From: Micromonospora pisi
Lineage (GTDB): Bacteria > Actinomycetota > Actinomycetes > Mycobacteriales > Micromonosporaceae
DNA length: 64,000 bases
Direction of reading: 5' to 3'
NCBI RefSeq assembly: GCF_003633685.1
Contig: NZ_RBKT01000001.1
Location: 4,216,001-4,280,000, forward strand
Within the stretch, counting starts at the first letter, position 1; every line of letters begins with the position of its first letter. The translations under genes were made by a program, and so were the position numbers. The notes beneath the pieces were generated by a model that saw nothing but the letters and a program-made list of their open reading frames with translations, ran no database searches and was not told the origin of the DNA. Of the stretch, positions 1 through 9,091 are shown one piece after another.

Positions 1-649
1 TCAGCGAATGGCCGAGGATGTCGTGCAGGTCGCGGGCGGTCCGGGACCGTTCCCCGGCGACCGCCAACCGGTGGATCTCCCGCTGTGCGGCGAGCAGGTC
101 GGCGTTCCGTTCGGCCAGCCGGGTCACGCCGAAGGTGGCAAAGGCGGCGAGCAGTACGGCGAAGACCAGGTCGGACTGGCCGCGCCAGCCGGGTACGGCG
201 AACGGCGTGACCGCCGCGACCAGGGCCATCACGCCGACGAAGACCAGGGCGGCGCGCAGTGGCAGCAACATCACCGCGGCGGTGCTGAGGTAGACCAGGG
301 TGACCAGCCAGTCCGCGCCCACCCCGGGGATGGCCAACAGGCTGAGCCCGAACAGCAGGCCGAGCAGTGCCCAACTGAGCCGGTCGCCGAGATGACCCCA
401 GGTGGGTACGGCACCGAGCGCCCGACGGCGGTGTCGGGCCCGGACCATCAACGCGAAGATCAGCACGTAGCAGAGGCCGAACCCGAGCAGGGCCCCGACC
501 GCCAGGTCCCGCGCGAAGCCGGGCGGGTGCTGCCAGGCCGTGCTGATCGGGTGGCTGAGGTAGACCAGCCAGATGCCGCCGACCGCCCAGCCGAAATCCC
601 GCCGGCTGCGGCGTCCGGGCCACCAGGCCGAGTGGTCCGGGGAGGTCAC
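1..649 (-). CDS. DesK-like sensor histidine kinase, 3' end outside window
   Basis: Membrane sensor kinase of the HisKA_3 (NarL/DesK) class, cut by the left edge. The reverse-strand reading frame opens with a GTG at 649 and shows about five hydrophobic segments in its first 185 residues. A short cytoplasmic linker follows, then the dimerisation/phosphotransfer box ARDLHDILGHSL, whose histidine (about residue 209) is the expected phospho-acceptor. The ATPase domain lies beyond the window. It follows an ABC-2 permease and ATPase on the same strand with a 77-base gap. In this gene order (ATPase, permease, kinase, then usually a LuxR-type regulator) the kinase normally senses membrane or drug stress and controls the transporter. 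The start is the weakest part of the call. Confidence 0.85.
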   Translation of the reverse strand, partial: MTSPDHSAWWPGRRSRRDFGWAVGGIWLVYLSHPISTAWQHPPGFARDLAVGALLGFGLCYVLIFALMVRARHRRRALGAVPTWGHLGDRLSWALLGLLFGLSLLAIPGVGADWLVTLVYLSTAAVMLLPLRAALVFVGVMALVAAVTPFAVPGWRGQSDLVFAVLLAAFATFGVTRLAERNADLLAAQREIHRLAVAGERSRTARDLHDILGHSL

Positions 650-726
650 TCGGCCACCATAACCACGCTGGTCGCCGCCGACCGCCGCGTACCGGCTGGT
701 CGGGGCTGGCGACCCGGACGAGCGGG

Positions 727-1518
727 TCACACCCGTTGGGTGTCGCGGCGGAACAGCCGGGCGGCGCCGAAACTGAAGACGACGGTCCAGGCCAGTACGT
801 TCGCCACCGACGCCAGGGTGAACCCCGATCCGGTCAGCGGGCTGCGGGCGATCTCGCCGAGGCCGTACACCGGGGTGAACTTGGCGATCTCCTGCATGGC
901 GTGCGGCAGCACCTCCAGTGGCACGAAGAGACCGCCGAACATCGCCAGGATGGCGAGGATCGGGCCGAGGAACTGCATCACGTTCTCGGCCGGGGCGAGG
1001 TAGCCGACGAAGAGCCCGAAGGCGGCGAAGACGAGCGAGCCGATCCAGGCGGCCAGCCCGGCGAGCAGCCAGACGTGTGCCGGCAGGCGGACTCCGGACA
1101 CCGCGCCGACCGCGAACTCCACCACCACCGCGATCAGGCCGAGAACCATCGCGGTCAGCACCTTCGTGGTCACGTACGCGGCCGGGCGCAGTGGGGTGAG
1201 GCGAAGCTGACGACTCCAGCCGAGGGCTCGTTCGACGGCGACCATTCCGCCGCCGCTGGTGGTGGCGACCATCGCGCCGTACACCGCCAGGCTGATCATG
1301 ATGTAGCCGGTGACCGGGGAGCCGTTGTCGAGCGTCTGCCCGCGCTGCGGCAGGCCGAAGAGGAGGAAGAAGACCGCCGGCATCACCAGGATGAAGATCA
1401 TCGTGCGCCGGTTGCGGAGCACCCGGCGGATCTCCAGCAGCAGGAAGGTCGGCGTGAACCCGCCCATGGCGGGACGCTGCCGGGGCGTCGTGGGCAGGGT
1501 CTGGGCGCTGCTGGTCAT
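727..1518 (-). CDS. ABC-2 type transporter permease
   Basis: Integral membrane half of an ABC exporter, 263 residues. It starts MTSSAQTLPTTPRQRPAMGG, followed by an amphipathic LLEIRRVLRNRR stretch and six hydrophobic segments typical of ABC-2 permeases (drug, antibiotic or polysaccharide export). The ATG at 1518 overlaps the stop codon of the upstream ATPase gene in an ATGA arrangement, so translation is probably coupled. An apparent extension upstream of this ATG only reads the ATPase gene in another frame. Substrate cannot be read from the sequence; an antibiotic or lipid is possible. Confidence 0.92.
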   Translation of the reverse strand: MTSSAQTLPTTPRQRPAMGGFTPTFLLLEIRRVLRNRRTMIFILVMPAVFFLLFGLPQRGQTLDNGSPVTGYIMISLAVYGAMVATTSGGGMVAVERALGWSRQLRLTPLRPAAYVTTKVLTAMVLGLIAVVVEFAVGAVSGVRLPAHVWLLAGLAAWIGSLVFAAFGLFVGYLAPAENVMQFLGPILAILAMFGGLFVPLEVLPHAMQEIAKFTPVYGLGEIARSPLTGSGFTLASVANVLAWTVVFSFGAARLFRRDTQRV

Positions 1519-2501
1519 CGGGTCCTCCGGTCGGTGCCGCGGGTGGAGGCGTCGCCGCCGGCGGGCGCCCCGGTGGTGGTGAGCGCGAGGAAGGCTTCCT
1601 CTAGGTTGCGCGAGGTGATCTCCAGGTCGCGTGCGGAGGTGGCGGTGAGCAGGTGCCGGGCCACCGCGTCGGAGTCGCTGGCGTGCAGCAGTACGGTGTC
1701 GCCGCGTACCTCGACCGAGTCCACGCCGGGCAGTGCGGCCAGCCGTACCTGGTCGGCGCCGGGCAGCGTGGCCCGGACCACCCGACCCGCGGCCAGGTTC
1801 TTGATCTCGGCACTGGTGCCGTCGGCGACGATCCGTCCCTGCCGCACCAGCACGATCCGGTCGGCGTACGCGTCCGCCTCCTCCAGGTAGTGGGTGGCGA
1901 ACAGGATCGTCCGCCCGGATCGGGCGTCCTCCCGGATCGCGGTCCAGAAGTCCCGGCGTCCCTCGACGTCCATCCCGGTCGTCGGTTCGTCCAGCACCAT
2001 CAGGTCCGGGTCGGAGAGGAGTGCGAGGGCGAACCGCAGCCGTTGCTGCTGGCCACCCGAGCACTTGCCGACCCGACGGTCACCGATGGCGGTGATGCCG
2101 GCCCGGTCGAGCACCTCGGCCACGGGTCGGCTGTGGCTGAAAAAGGTGGCGGTCATCCGTACCGTCTCGGCCACGGTCAGGTCCTTGAGCAACCCGCCGG
2201 TCTGCATCACGGCGGCGATCCGGCCCTGCCCGATGGCTTCCTCGGGAGACTGCCCGTAGACCCGGACGCTGCCCGACGTCGGCCTGGCCAGGCCGAGCAG
2301 CATGTCGATCGTGGTCGTCTTGCCGGCGCCGTTCGGTCCGAGGAACGCCACCACCTCGCCGGGTTCGACACGCAGGCTGAGCCCGTCGACGGCGGTCACC
2401 GGGCCGTAGGTTTTGGTGAGTCCGGTCAGTTCGACGGCGGGGGTCCCGGTACCGGTGCCGGCCGTCCGGGCCACCGGCGTCGTGGTCGTCGATCTTGTCA
2501 T
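1515..2501 (-). CDS. ABC transporter ATP-binding protein
   Basis: Cytoplasmic ATPase of the neighbouring ABC-2 exporter, 328 residues. It has Walker A GPNGAGKT (about residues 55-62), a Q-loop MQTGGLL, a signature written CSGGQQQR rather than the usual LSGGQ, Walker B LMVLDEPTTGMD and the H-loop ATHYLEE. The C-terminal extension of about 90 residues after the ATPase core is typical of the DrrA/CcmA-like subfamily linked to drug export. It is the first gene of a three-gene reverse-strand operon with the permease and the sensor kinase. Its divergent neighbour is an MFS exporter 230 bases away. Confidence 0.93.
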   Translation of the reverse strand: MTRSTTTTPVARTAGTGTGTPAVELTGLTKTYGPVTAVDGLSLRVEPGEVVAFLGPNGAGKTTTIDMLLGLARPTSGSVRVYGQSPEEAIGQGRIAAVMQTGGLLKDLTVAETVRMTATFFSHSRPVAEVLDRAGITAIGDRRVGKCSGGQQQRLRFALALLSDPDLMVLDEPTTGMDVEGRRDFWTAIREDARSGRTILFATHYLEEADAYADRIVLVRQGRIVADGTSAEIKNLAAGRVVRATLPGADQVRLAALPGVDSVEVRGDTVLLHASDSDAVARHLLTATSARDLEITSRNLEEAFLALTTTGAPAGGDASTRGTDRRTR

Positions 2502-2637
2502 GGTGCAAGGTTGCGCCGACCCGGGACGGGAGCGGTCTGCCGCACGTCACCACCTGGCCGTGACATTTGTCAGGGGTACGGATCGATCCCGCCGGCCGCA
2601 CTGTTCGTGTCCTTGCTCATAGTCGAAGCCGCAACGT

Positions 2638-2687
2638 TGTGTACGCCGTAGACCGTGCATATACGTTGTATGTGTACGCCGTAGACC
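2638..2687 (+). promoter_or_regulatory. two 17-bp direct repeats, probable repressor operator of the MFS gene
   Basis: The 17-base sequence TGTGTACGCCGTAGACC occurs identically at 2638-2654 and 2671-2687, 33 bases apart (about three helical turns). Each copy is an imperfect palindrome: GTGTACGCCGTAGAC matches its own reverse complement at 12 of 15 positions. The pair sits 46-95 bases before the exporter start. The pattern fits a TetR-type repressor binding two half-overlapping operators. No such regulator gene is adjacent, so the partner is unknown. Confidence 0.55.
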
Positions 2688-2732
2688 TGCGGCGGACGTC
2701 CGCCGGCATCGGCTTCCTCGACGGGATACGCA

Positions 2733-4160
2733 ATGCGACGCAGCCCCTGGGCCACCCTCGCGGTACTGGCACTCGCCCAGTTCATCGTGGTACTCGACGT
2801 GACGATCGTGAACGTCGCACTACCCGACATACAGTCCGACCTGAAGTTCACCACCGACAACCTACAGTGGGTGATCAGCGCCTACACCCTTCTCTTCGGC
2901 GGCTTCCTGCTCCTCGGCGGACGCGCTGCGGACCTGCTCGGCCCCCGCCGGGTCTTCGTCGCCGGACTCGCGATCTTCGGCGCCACCTCACTACTCGCCG
3001 GACTCGCCACCTCCCCGGGCCTGCTGATCGGTGCCCGGGCCGTCCAGGGACTCGGCGGCGCCCTGCTCTCCCCGGCCGCGCTGGCGATCCTCACCGTCAC
3101 CTTCGCCCACGGACGGGCCCGCAACATCGCCATGGGCGTATGGGGCGGTTTGGCCGGGCTCGGCGGCACCCTCGGCGTGGTCGCCGGTGGCCTGCTCGTC
3201 GACTCGCTGGACTGGCGCTGGGTCTTCTTCGTCAACGTACCGATCGTGATCGCGCTCATCGCACTCATCCCGACGTTCGTCCAGGACACCCGCCACCACG
3301 AACACGGCACCCGCACCTTCGACGTCGCCGGCGCTGTCCTGAGCACCGCCGGTCTGCTCGCCGTCGTCTTCGGCGTCGTACGGGCAGAGGCGAGCGGCTG
3401 GGGCTCGCTCGAAGTGGTCGGTTTCCTCGTCGGCGGACTCGTGCTGCTGACCGTGTTTGTCGCCGTCGAGGCCCGCTCGGTGGCACCGCTGGTACCGCTG
3501 CGACTGTTCCGTTCCCGCGCCCTGAGCGTCTCCAGCGCCGCCCTGGCGCTCAACGGCGCCGCGTTCCTGGCCATGTTCTTCCTGACCGCGATCTACCTCC
3601 AGCAGGTACGCGGCGACTCGCCCCTGGCCGCTGGCATGCACTTCCTACCGATGGGTGCCGCCGCGATCACCGGCGCCGTCCTCGCCACCCAACTCGTGCC
3701 CAAGATCGGCACCCGTACGCTCCAGATCGCCGGCACGGTGCTCAGCGTCGCCGGTCTCCTGCTGCTCTCCCGCGCCGGTGCGACCGGCAGTTACGCCACT
3801 GAGCTGCTGCCCGGCCTGCTCCTGTTCGGACTCGGCATCATCGGCGTCGGTGTACCGGCCCAGATCACGGCGGTGTCCGACGTCGCACACCACGAGGCAG
3901 GCGCCGCATCCGGTGTGGTGACCGCCGTCTACCAGGTCGGTGGTGCGCTGGGGTTGGCCATCGTCACGACGCTCTCCATCACCCGCACCGCGGACGCGAT
4001 GGCGCACGGCCTCGGTCAGCAGCAGGCCCTGGTCGAGGGCTTCCACCGCGGGTTGATGGTCGCCACCGCGTTCGCGATCCTCAACCTCGTGGTCACGCTC
4101 GCCACCCCGCAACTGCGCCCCGACGCCGAGCAGGTCGCCGAAGCAGCCGCAGCAGCGTGA
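2733..4160 (+). CDS. MFS drug exporter, DHA2 (EmrB/QacA) type
   Basis: Proton-driven multidrug exporter of the inner membrane, 475 residues. Motif D1 appears as VLDVTIVNVALPDI in the first helix and motif A as GGRAADLLGPRRV after the second, both diagnostic of DHA2 transporters. The length and hydrophobicity fit 14 transmembrane segments. It starts at the ATG of MRRSPWATLAVLALAQF. It is a single-gene unit, divergent from the ABC exporter and ended by a strong hairpin shared with the convergent DUF1501 gene. A repeated operator lies directly upstream, so it is probably repressed until a ligand appears. The substrate is unknown. Confidence 0.93.
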   Translation: MRRSPWATLAVLALAQFIVVLDVTIVNVALPDIQSDLKFTTDNLQWVISAYTLLFGGFLLLGGRAADLLGPRRVFVAGLAIFGATSLLAGLATSPGLLIGARAVQGLGGALLSPAALAILTVTFAHGRARNIAMGVWGGLAGLGGTLGVVAGGLLVDSLDWRWVFFVNVPIVIALIALIPTFVQDTRHHEHGTRTFDVAGAVLSTAGLLAVVFGVVRAEASGWGSLEVVGFLVGGLVLLTVFVAVEARSVAPLVPLRLFRSRALSVSSAALALNGAAFLAMFFLTAIYLQQVRGDSPLAAGMHFLPMGAAAITGAVLATQLVPKIGTRTLQIAGTVLSVAGLLLLSRAGATGSYATELLPGLLLFGLGIIGVGVPAQITAVSDVAHHEAGAASGVVTAVYQVGGALGLAIVTTLSITRTADAMAHGLGQQQALVEGFHRGLMVATAFAILNLVVTLATPQLRPDAEQVAEAAAAA

Positions 4161-4167
4161 CCCACCC

Positions 4168-4204
4168 CGCCGCTGCGGCGATCACCGCGACCGCCGCAGC
4201 GGCG
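4168..4204. terminator. bidirectional hairpin terminator
   Basis: Perfect 13-bp arms (4168-4180 and 4192-4204, CGCCGCTGCGGCG and its complement) enclose an 11-base loop. They lie between the convergent MFS gene (ends 4160) and DUF1501 gene (ends 4232). There is no U-run, as is common for actinobacterial terminators. Confidence 0.7.
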
Positions 4205-4231
4205 CAAATCCCCTTCCGCAGGCCGTTCTGG

Positions 4232-5494
4232 TTACTTGGGCGCACCGAACAGCGGCAGAAGCTTGAACTGGTGGTTGCTGATGTACTGAGCCGGATCGGC
4301 ATGCAGAACCGAGCCGAGAAGGGTGCCGAAGACGTCGCGGAAGTCGGTCGTCGCCTTCAGGTCGCCGTCGTCCAGATCGGTCAGGCTCGGTTGCTCACCG
4401 TAGAGTCCGCCAGCCACCCCGGAGCCCAGCACGAACACCGGCCCGGCGGTGCCATGATCCGTGCCGTCGGAAGCGTTGGCCCGGACCCGGCGACCGAACT
4501 CGCTGTAGACGACGACGGTCACGCGTCGCCCGGCCTCCGTCTTCGCCAACCGGTCCATGAATCCGGACAAGCCATCGTCGAGCTGCTTGAGTAGCCGCTC
4601 CTGTGCCGGTCGCTCATCCGCGTGCGTGTCGAATCCGCCCAGACTCACTGAGTAGACCCTGGTCGGCACGCCCGCCTCGATGCATCTGCTAACCAACGCG
4701 AGCTGGGTGGCGAGCAGGCTGTCGCCGCCGGTGCCGGTCCCCGGCACGTACGTGAGCTCGCTGGCCTCCGTGGAGGGCTCCGCCTTCTCGGCCTCACGTA
4801 CGAGCTGATCGACCCAGAGGAAATCGTGGAACGCCTTCGCGGCCCGTGCCTGGAGTTCCGGCTCGTCCTGCTGTGTCTTCCCGAGGGCCGAGATCATCTC
4901 TTTCTTGATACCGGAGGGGAGCTGAAGGGCATTGATCGTGACACACGCTCCTGCTCGGGTCGAACCCGCGAGCAGTGGCGGGAGCACCGGCTCGAAACTG
5001 ACGGCGGCCTCCGGCGAGGCGTTGGTCCCGTCCAGCCATCGGCCGACCCAGCCGGTCGCGACCGGCGCGGCCGGCGCCGCCGTCTGCCAGATGTCCATCG
5101 AGCGGAAATGGCTCCGGTCAGGTTTCGGGTATCCGACGCCGAGGACAACCGCCAGCCGCTCTTCGTTCCACAACCGTTTCAACCCGCTCAGACCCGGGCT
5201 GAGGCCAAGCGATTCGTTGAGGTGCAGCACATCCTCCGGCGCATACGCCAGTTCAGGCCGGGCGGCGTGGTACGCAGGATCCGCGTATGGGATGACCGTG
5301 TTGAGGCCGTCGTTGCCGCCGTACAGGGTGACGATGACTAATTTGTCTTCATCCCTTGCAACAACGTCAGGCCCCTTCTCCGCAGTCGCGAGAAGTTCGG
5401 CCAGTCCGAATCCACCGCCCGCACCCACCACGAGCGCAGCGCCCGCAGCGACGCCGGATCGGCGCAGGAACCTACGCCGGGTCAACGCATCCAT
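4232..5494 (-). CDS. DUF1501 family protein, Tat-exported
   Basis: Protein of 420 residues in the DUF1501 family (related to the alkaline phosphatase/sulfatase fold). It begins MDALTRRRFLRRSGVAAGAA: the RRRFLRR run followed by a long Ala/Gly hydrophobic stretch is a twin-arginine export signal. The body carries conserved blocks such as IVTLYGGNDGLNTV, SHFRSMDIWQTA and VVVYSEFGRRVRANASDGTDHG. It starts one base after the stop of the DUF1800 gene, so the two form an operon. DUF1501 and DUF1800 proteins are repeatedly found as pairs across bacteria, but their biochemical role is not established. Here the product should be extracytoplasmic. Confidence 0.9.
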   Translation of the reverse strand: MDALTRRRFLRRSGVAAGAALVVGAGGGFGLAELLATAEKGPDVVARDEDKLVIVTLYGGNDGLNTVIPYADPAYHAARPELAYAPEDVLHLNESLGLSPGLSGLKRLWNEERLAVVLGVGYPKPDRSHFRSMDIWQTAAPAAPVATGWVGRWLDGTNASPEAAVSFEPVLPPLLAGSTRAGACVTINALQLPSGIKKEMISALGKTQQDEPELQARAAKAFHDFLWVDQLVREAEKAEPSTEASELTYVPGTGTGGDSLLATQLALVSRCIEAGVPTRVYSVSLGGFDTHADERPAQERLLKQLDDGLSGFMDRLAKTEAGRRVTVVVYSEFGRRVRANASDGTDHGTAGPVFVLGSGVAGGLYGEQPSLTDLDDGDLKATTDFRDVFGTLLGSVLHADPAQYISNHQFKLLPLFGAPK

Positions 5495-5495
5495 G

Positions 5496-6761
5496 TCAGC
5501 TCACCAGGTATTCCGGGCTCACCAGACCAAGCGCCAGGAGATGTTGAGGGGCGCTCGCCTGCTTCAGGGCTGAATATGTGCGGTCGGTCCAGGTTTCGAC
5601 GGCGAGCAGGTTTGCCAACTCCTCCACCGTCATCCGATGCGGCTGTGCGGCTTCGGCGATCACCTGCGCCATGGTCAGTCGAACCTGGGCGGCCGATGAG
5701 GTCAGCCACGCCACGCCACTCGGCCAGCCGCCCACGCTGGGCGGAGAGAACAGCACCTGCCCAAGGCTCTCCAACCCACCCAAGAGCCGCTGGGTGGAAG
5801 CTTCAGGAAGACGCGTGGGGCGCATCCGGAGCTGTCTCATCGCGCCGACCAGCCACTCGACCGGCTGTTTCACCAGCTGATACCGGCCCGACCGAAACTC
5901 GGCGTCCAGAAAGAGCGTCCGCAGCATGGACGTCGTCGACGGGTAGGCGGATGCCATTTTATCCAAAGTAGACCGAGGAATGGGCTCAGTAGAGGACGCG
6001 TATCGGAACCACAGTCGGCTCGCAATGAAGCGAGCACACTGGGGCCGTTTCGCGAGAAAATCGACCAGCCCCAGAGCGTCGAAATTCGCAGTGGTCCCGA
6101 GAATGGTCTTCTTCCCGGTGTCGTGGTACTGCGGCAGGAAGACGCCAGCGTCCGGGTACCGGGTCTCCAGCTTCCAGCCGGTCAGCGCCCGACCCGCCTC
6201 TTTCACGTCCTGCTCGGTATAGTGCCCGATGCCGAGCATGAAGAGTTCCATCAGCTCACGGGCAAGATTTTCGTTGGGCGCCTTTTTGGTGTTGGTCTGG
6301 CCGTCGAGCCACCAGATCAAGGCTGGATTCGTAACTAGCGACCGCGCCATCACTCGGAAATCCGGCGAGTCGCGAAACTTCATGTGCTGGGCCATCATCT
6401 GCTGCGGGCTGCTGACCTTTTCAATCGAGGTGGCCCAGTGCCCGTGCCAGAAAAAGACCAACTTCTCGGTCGCCTGATGGTCCGCGACAGTCATGCGATC
6501 GAGCCACCACCGAACGATCTGGCTGGTTTGCTGTCGCCGTTTCGCAACTGCGGCGGCCCGCTGCTGACCCATCGGGCTCCCGATGAACGGATCCGGCCCG
6601 AGGTTCGGGATCGGTGCCAGGGAGGCTGCGACGTCCGGCCCACGTGGCGAGATCAACTTCGCGACCGTCGCGGCGTAGCCAGCCTTTTTCGCAGCGTCCA
6701 GTTCGGAGGCTGTCGGGCCGAATCCCGCACGTCGCAACAGCATCGCCACGCTATCGCTCAT
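5496..6761 (-). CDS. DUF1800 family protein
   Basis: Protein of 421 residues of the DUF1800 family. Recognisable blocks are MLLRRAGFGPTASELDAA at the start, a central KLVFFWHGHWATS, RELMELFMLGIGHYTEQDVKEAGRALTGW, and QPVEWLVGAMRQL near the end. These are the signature segments of the family. It lacks an obvious export signal, unlike its DUF1501 partner. The ATG at 6761 is preferred; a GTG at 6788 would add nine residues. It is first in a two-gene operon and almost touches DUF1501. Function is unknown; the pair may act together at the cell surface. Confidence 0.88.
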   Translation of the reverse strand: MSDSVAMLLRRAGFGPTASELDAAKKAGYAATVAKLISPRGPDVAASLAPIPNLGPDPFIGSPMGQQRAAAVAKRRQQTSQIVRWWLDRMTVADHQATEKLVFFWHGHWATSIEKVSSPQQMMAQHMKFRDSPDFRVMARSLVTNPALIWWLDGQTNTKKAPNENLARELMELFMLGIGHYTEQDVKEAGRALTGWKLETRYPDAGVFLPQYHDTGKKTILGTTANFDALGLVDFLAKRPQCARFIASRLWFRYASSTEPIPRSTLDKMASAYPSTTSMLRTLFLDAEFRSGRYQLVKQPVEWLVGAMRQLRMRPTRLPEASTQRLLGGLESLGQVLFSPPSVGGWPSGVAWLTSSAAQVRLTMAQVIAEAAQPHRMTVEELANLLAVETWTDRTYSALKQASAPQHLLALGLVSPEYLVS

Positions 6762-7184
6762 GTTCGCCAATCTACCCGGCCGATCCACACCGCGAAACCT
6801 GAGCGCTGCCCGTCACGGCCACCGTCGCCTGGGCACCGCTGGCTACCCAGACGCTTCCCACTGATGGGTGGAGACAACCCCCCACCCCTGCTTTCACAAC
6901 ATCAAAATCAGGGTCGGCGAACGCCGATCACTGTCGCTGGTCCCGCTGGGCGCTCCCCTGGGCGTTCTGTGGTCGGCGATCGCCGCCACTGCCTCGACCT
7001 AGGTGTTCTGTCCGCTCCGATGCCTGCACGACCTGCGGCACACCTTCAGTTTGGAAGAGCCTGCTCAACTGGTCGTGATGCCCGAAACGCCTGCACCCAA
7101 CGGCCTACCCGTTTGCCTCCCGCGCCCACGCGTGCCCAAGGGTGCCATGGCTACTGGCTCACCGATGGCCCGTGAGTCCAGGCA
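6762..7184. other. non-coding stretch with a possible integrase scrap
   Basis: About 420 bases between the DUF1800 gene and the tail of the broken NUDIX gene hold no convincing gene. On the + strand, 7021-7047 reads CLHDLRHTF, matching the box II motif of tyrosine recombinases, but the flanking translation does not continue the family. It may be a tiny relic or chance. The rest shows only short GC-rich dyads. Confidence 0.4.
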
Positions 7185-7427
7185 TCACCTGGCTTGAAAC
7201 CGGCCAGTCAGGCGATACCCGGCGTGCATTTCCAGGACAACTCGGGTCTGCGCTTGCAGCGGGCCGGGTGGCGTTGCGGGATCAGCGAACGCCACTTCGA
7301 GCACCTCCGTGCCCTCCGGCTCGATCACTCCTGACCATCGTCGCGCCTCGAAGCACATGGCGAAGCAGTGCATCCGGTCCCCGTTGGGATAGGTGATGAC
7401 GTGCGCATCCGGCTCAGAGAGGCAGCC

Positions 7428-7470
7428 TGTCAACGCCGGCTGAAGTCTGGCTCTGGCACACATTCTGTGA
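7428..7470 (+). repeat. left terminal inverted repeat of the ISL3-type element
   Basis: A 43-base end reading inward from TGTC through GGCTCTGGCACACATTCTG. It is the mirror of 9092-9134 with seven mismatches, six of them in the outer 22 bases. The inner 21 bases differ at one position only. Confidence 0.85.
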
Positions 7471-7487
7471 TTGATCTTGGTGGCGGC

Positions 7488-9068
7488 TCATGGTGTGGCG
7501 AGGACGCGTTTGCGGAGGAGGTCGAGGTTCGCGCGGCCGTACATCTGTCTCTTGATCGTTTTGATGCGGTTCACGTGGCCTTCGACGGGGCCTGAGCTCC
7601 AGCGTTGGGTGAGGCCGGCGACGACAGCGTCGCGGTCGCTGATCAAGCCAGCGGCGAAGCCGCGGACTTCGGGGTATCCAGCGTTGCGGGCACGCTCGAT
7701 CCAGGCGTCGAGGTGTTGTCCGGTGCCTTGATGGCGAACCAGGGCGGCGAACCCGCGGGCGAGGTCGGCGACGGCGTCGAGGTCGAGGCAGCGGCTGCGG
7801 GCGTCGGCGAGGTTAATGCGGTCGTCGTCGGCGAGTTTGTGGCCGGGTCGCATGATCCAGGCGGTGATCCGCCGGGCCGACGGCACTCGAACGGTCACGG
7901 GGGTGGGCCGGGTGCGGTTGGTGGTGAGCCAGTCTTTCAGTACGCGCAGGCTGCCCTGGTAGCCGCGGGCCAGGATCTCGGCATGCAGGTCGGCGGTGTG
8001 GTGGACGCCGTCGGTGAGGCGTTGCCGCAGGTAGGAATGGAACGGTGCGAGGACGCTGGGTCGGCTGCTGGCGTTCGGGCCGATTAACGCCTCGGCGGTG
8101 ACGGCGTGGGCGTATTTACGGGCGGTTCTGACGTTCATGTCGAGTCGGCGGGCGGTCGCGCTGATCGAGAGTCCTTCGGCTCGCAGGGCGTGCACGGCCG
8201 CGTGGCGTTGGCGGGTGTTCGCCGCCCGTCGTCCGGTGGTACCTGGCTCGGTCGTGACCGGCGCGGACAGCGCGGACATCGGGTCGGTGTGCTCGCGTAG
8301 GCATCGGCGGTGCCCACGGACGACCTTCTCGATGGTGTCGCTGAGGTTCTTCAGCAGGTGCCACCGGTCAGCGACCTGGACCGCGTCAGGTGCGCCTTTG
8401 CGGGCGCCGTCGGCGTAGCTGCCGCCGCGATCCCGGCAAATGATCTGAACGCCGGGGTGTTCGCGCAGCCAGGCGGCGAGGGTGTCGGCGGTGCGGTCGG
8501 GTAGAACGTCGATCGGCCTGCGGGTATGCATGTCGATCAGCACCGTGGCGTATCGGTGCCCACGGCGGCGGGCGAAGTCGTCCACGCCCAGCACTGTCGG
8601 CGTCACCGGCGGCGGGTCGGGCATCCGCCGGATCATCCGGATCAACGTCATCCGGGACACCGACACTGCCACCCGATGCGCCAACCGGGTGCCCGGTCGA
8701 CCGCCCAACGCCACGGCGACCGCCTGCAGGTCACCCGCTGCCAGGACCGTGTGACGGGCATACCGGCGGGTCAGCCCGGGCACCTGCTCGACGAACGTCC
8801 GCCGCCGGCACCCGACGTTGACGCAGGTGAACCGGCGGACCGTCAACGCGACCAGCACCTCATGGCCGCCCAGCCTGACGTCGGCCAACCGGCGCACATA
8901 GGAACCATGCAGGGTGGTCGACCATGTGCCGCAGGCTCCGCACGCGGCCCGCACCGTCTTCGTCGCCGCGTCGATCCTGACCCCGACGCCGCGGACCACC
9001 ACCGCTTCCAGCCGCAGGCCAACCAGATGCGGAAGCAACGCCAAGATGATCTCCACCCTGGCACCCAA
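7488..9068 (-). CDS. ISL3-family transposase
   Basis: DDE-type transposase of 526 residues. The N-terminus has a zinc-binding region with paired cysteines (CGACGTW and CVNVGCRRRTF). A helix-turn-helix region and the catalytic core follow: VLGVDDFARRRGHRYATVLID carries the first aspartate, IICRDRGGSYADGA the second, and the C-terminal region ending GPVEGHVNRIKTIKRQMYGR carries the glutamate, as in ISL3 family enzymes. The full length and lack of frameshift suggest it is, or was recently, active. It reads in the same direction as the NUDIX gene it interrupts. Confidence 0.95.
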   Translation of the reverse strand: MGARVEIILALLPHLVGLRLEAVVVRGVGVRIDAATKTVRAACGACGTWSTTLHGSYVRRLADVRLGGHEVLVALTVRRFTCVNVGCRRRTFVEQVPGLTRRYARHTVLAAGDLQAVAVALGGRPGTRLAHRVAVSVSRMTLIRMIRRMPDPPPVTPTVLGVDDFARRRGHRYATVLIDMHTRRPIDVLPDRTADTLAAWLREHPGVQIICRDRGGSYADGARKGAPDAVQVADRWHLLKNLSDTIEKVVRGHRRCLREHTDPMSALSAPVTTEPGTTGRRAANTRQRHAAVHALRAEGLSISATARRLDMNVRTARKYAHAVTAEALIGPNASSRPSVLAPFHSYLRQRLTDGVHHTADLHAEILARGYQGSLRVLKDWLTTNRTRPTPVTVRVPSARRITAWIMRPGHKLADDDRINLADARSRCLDLDAVADLARGFAALVRHQGTGQHLDAWIERARNAGYPEVRGFAAGLISDRDAVVAGLTQRWSSGPVEGHVNRIKTIKRQMYGRANLDLLRKRVLATP

Positions 9069-9091
9069 CCCGAACCCTCAGCGAGCACGAC

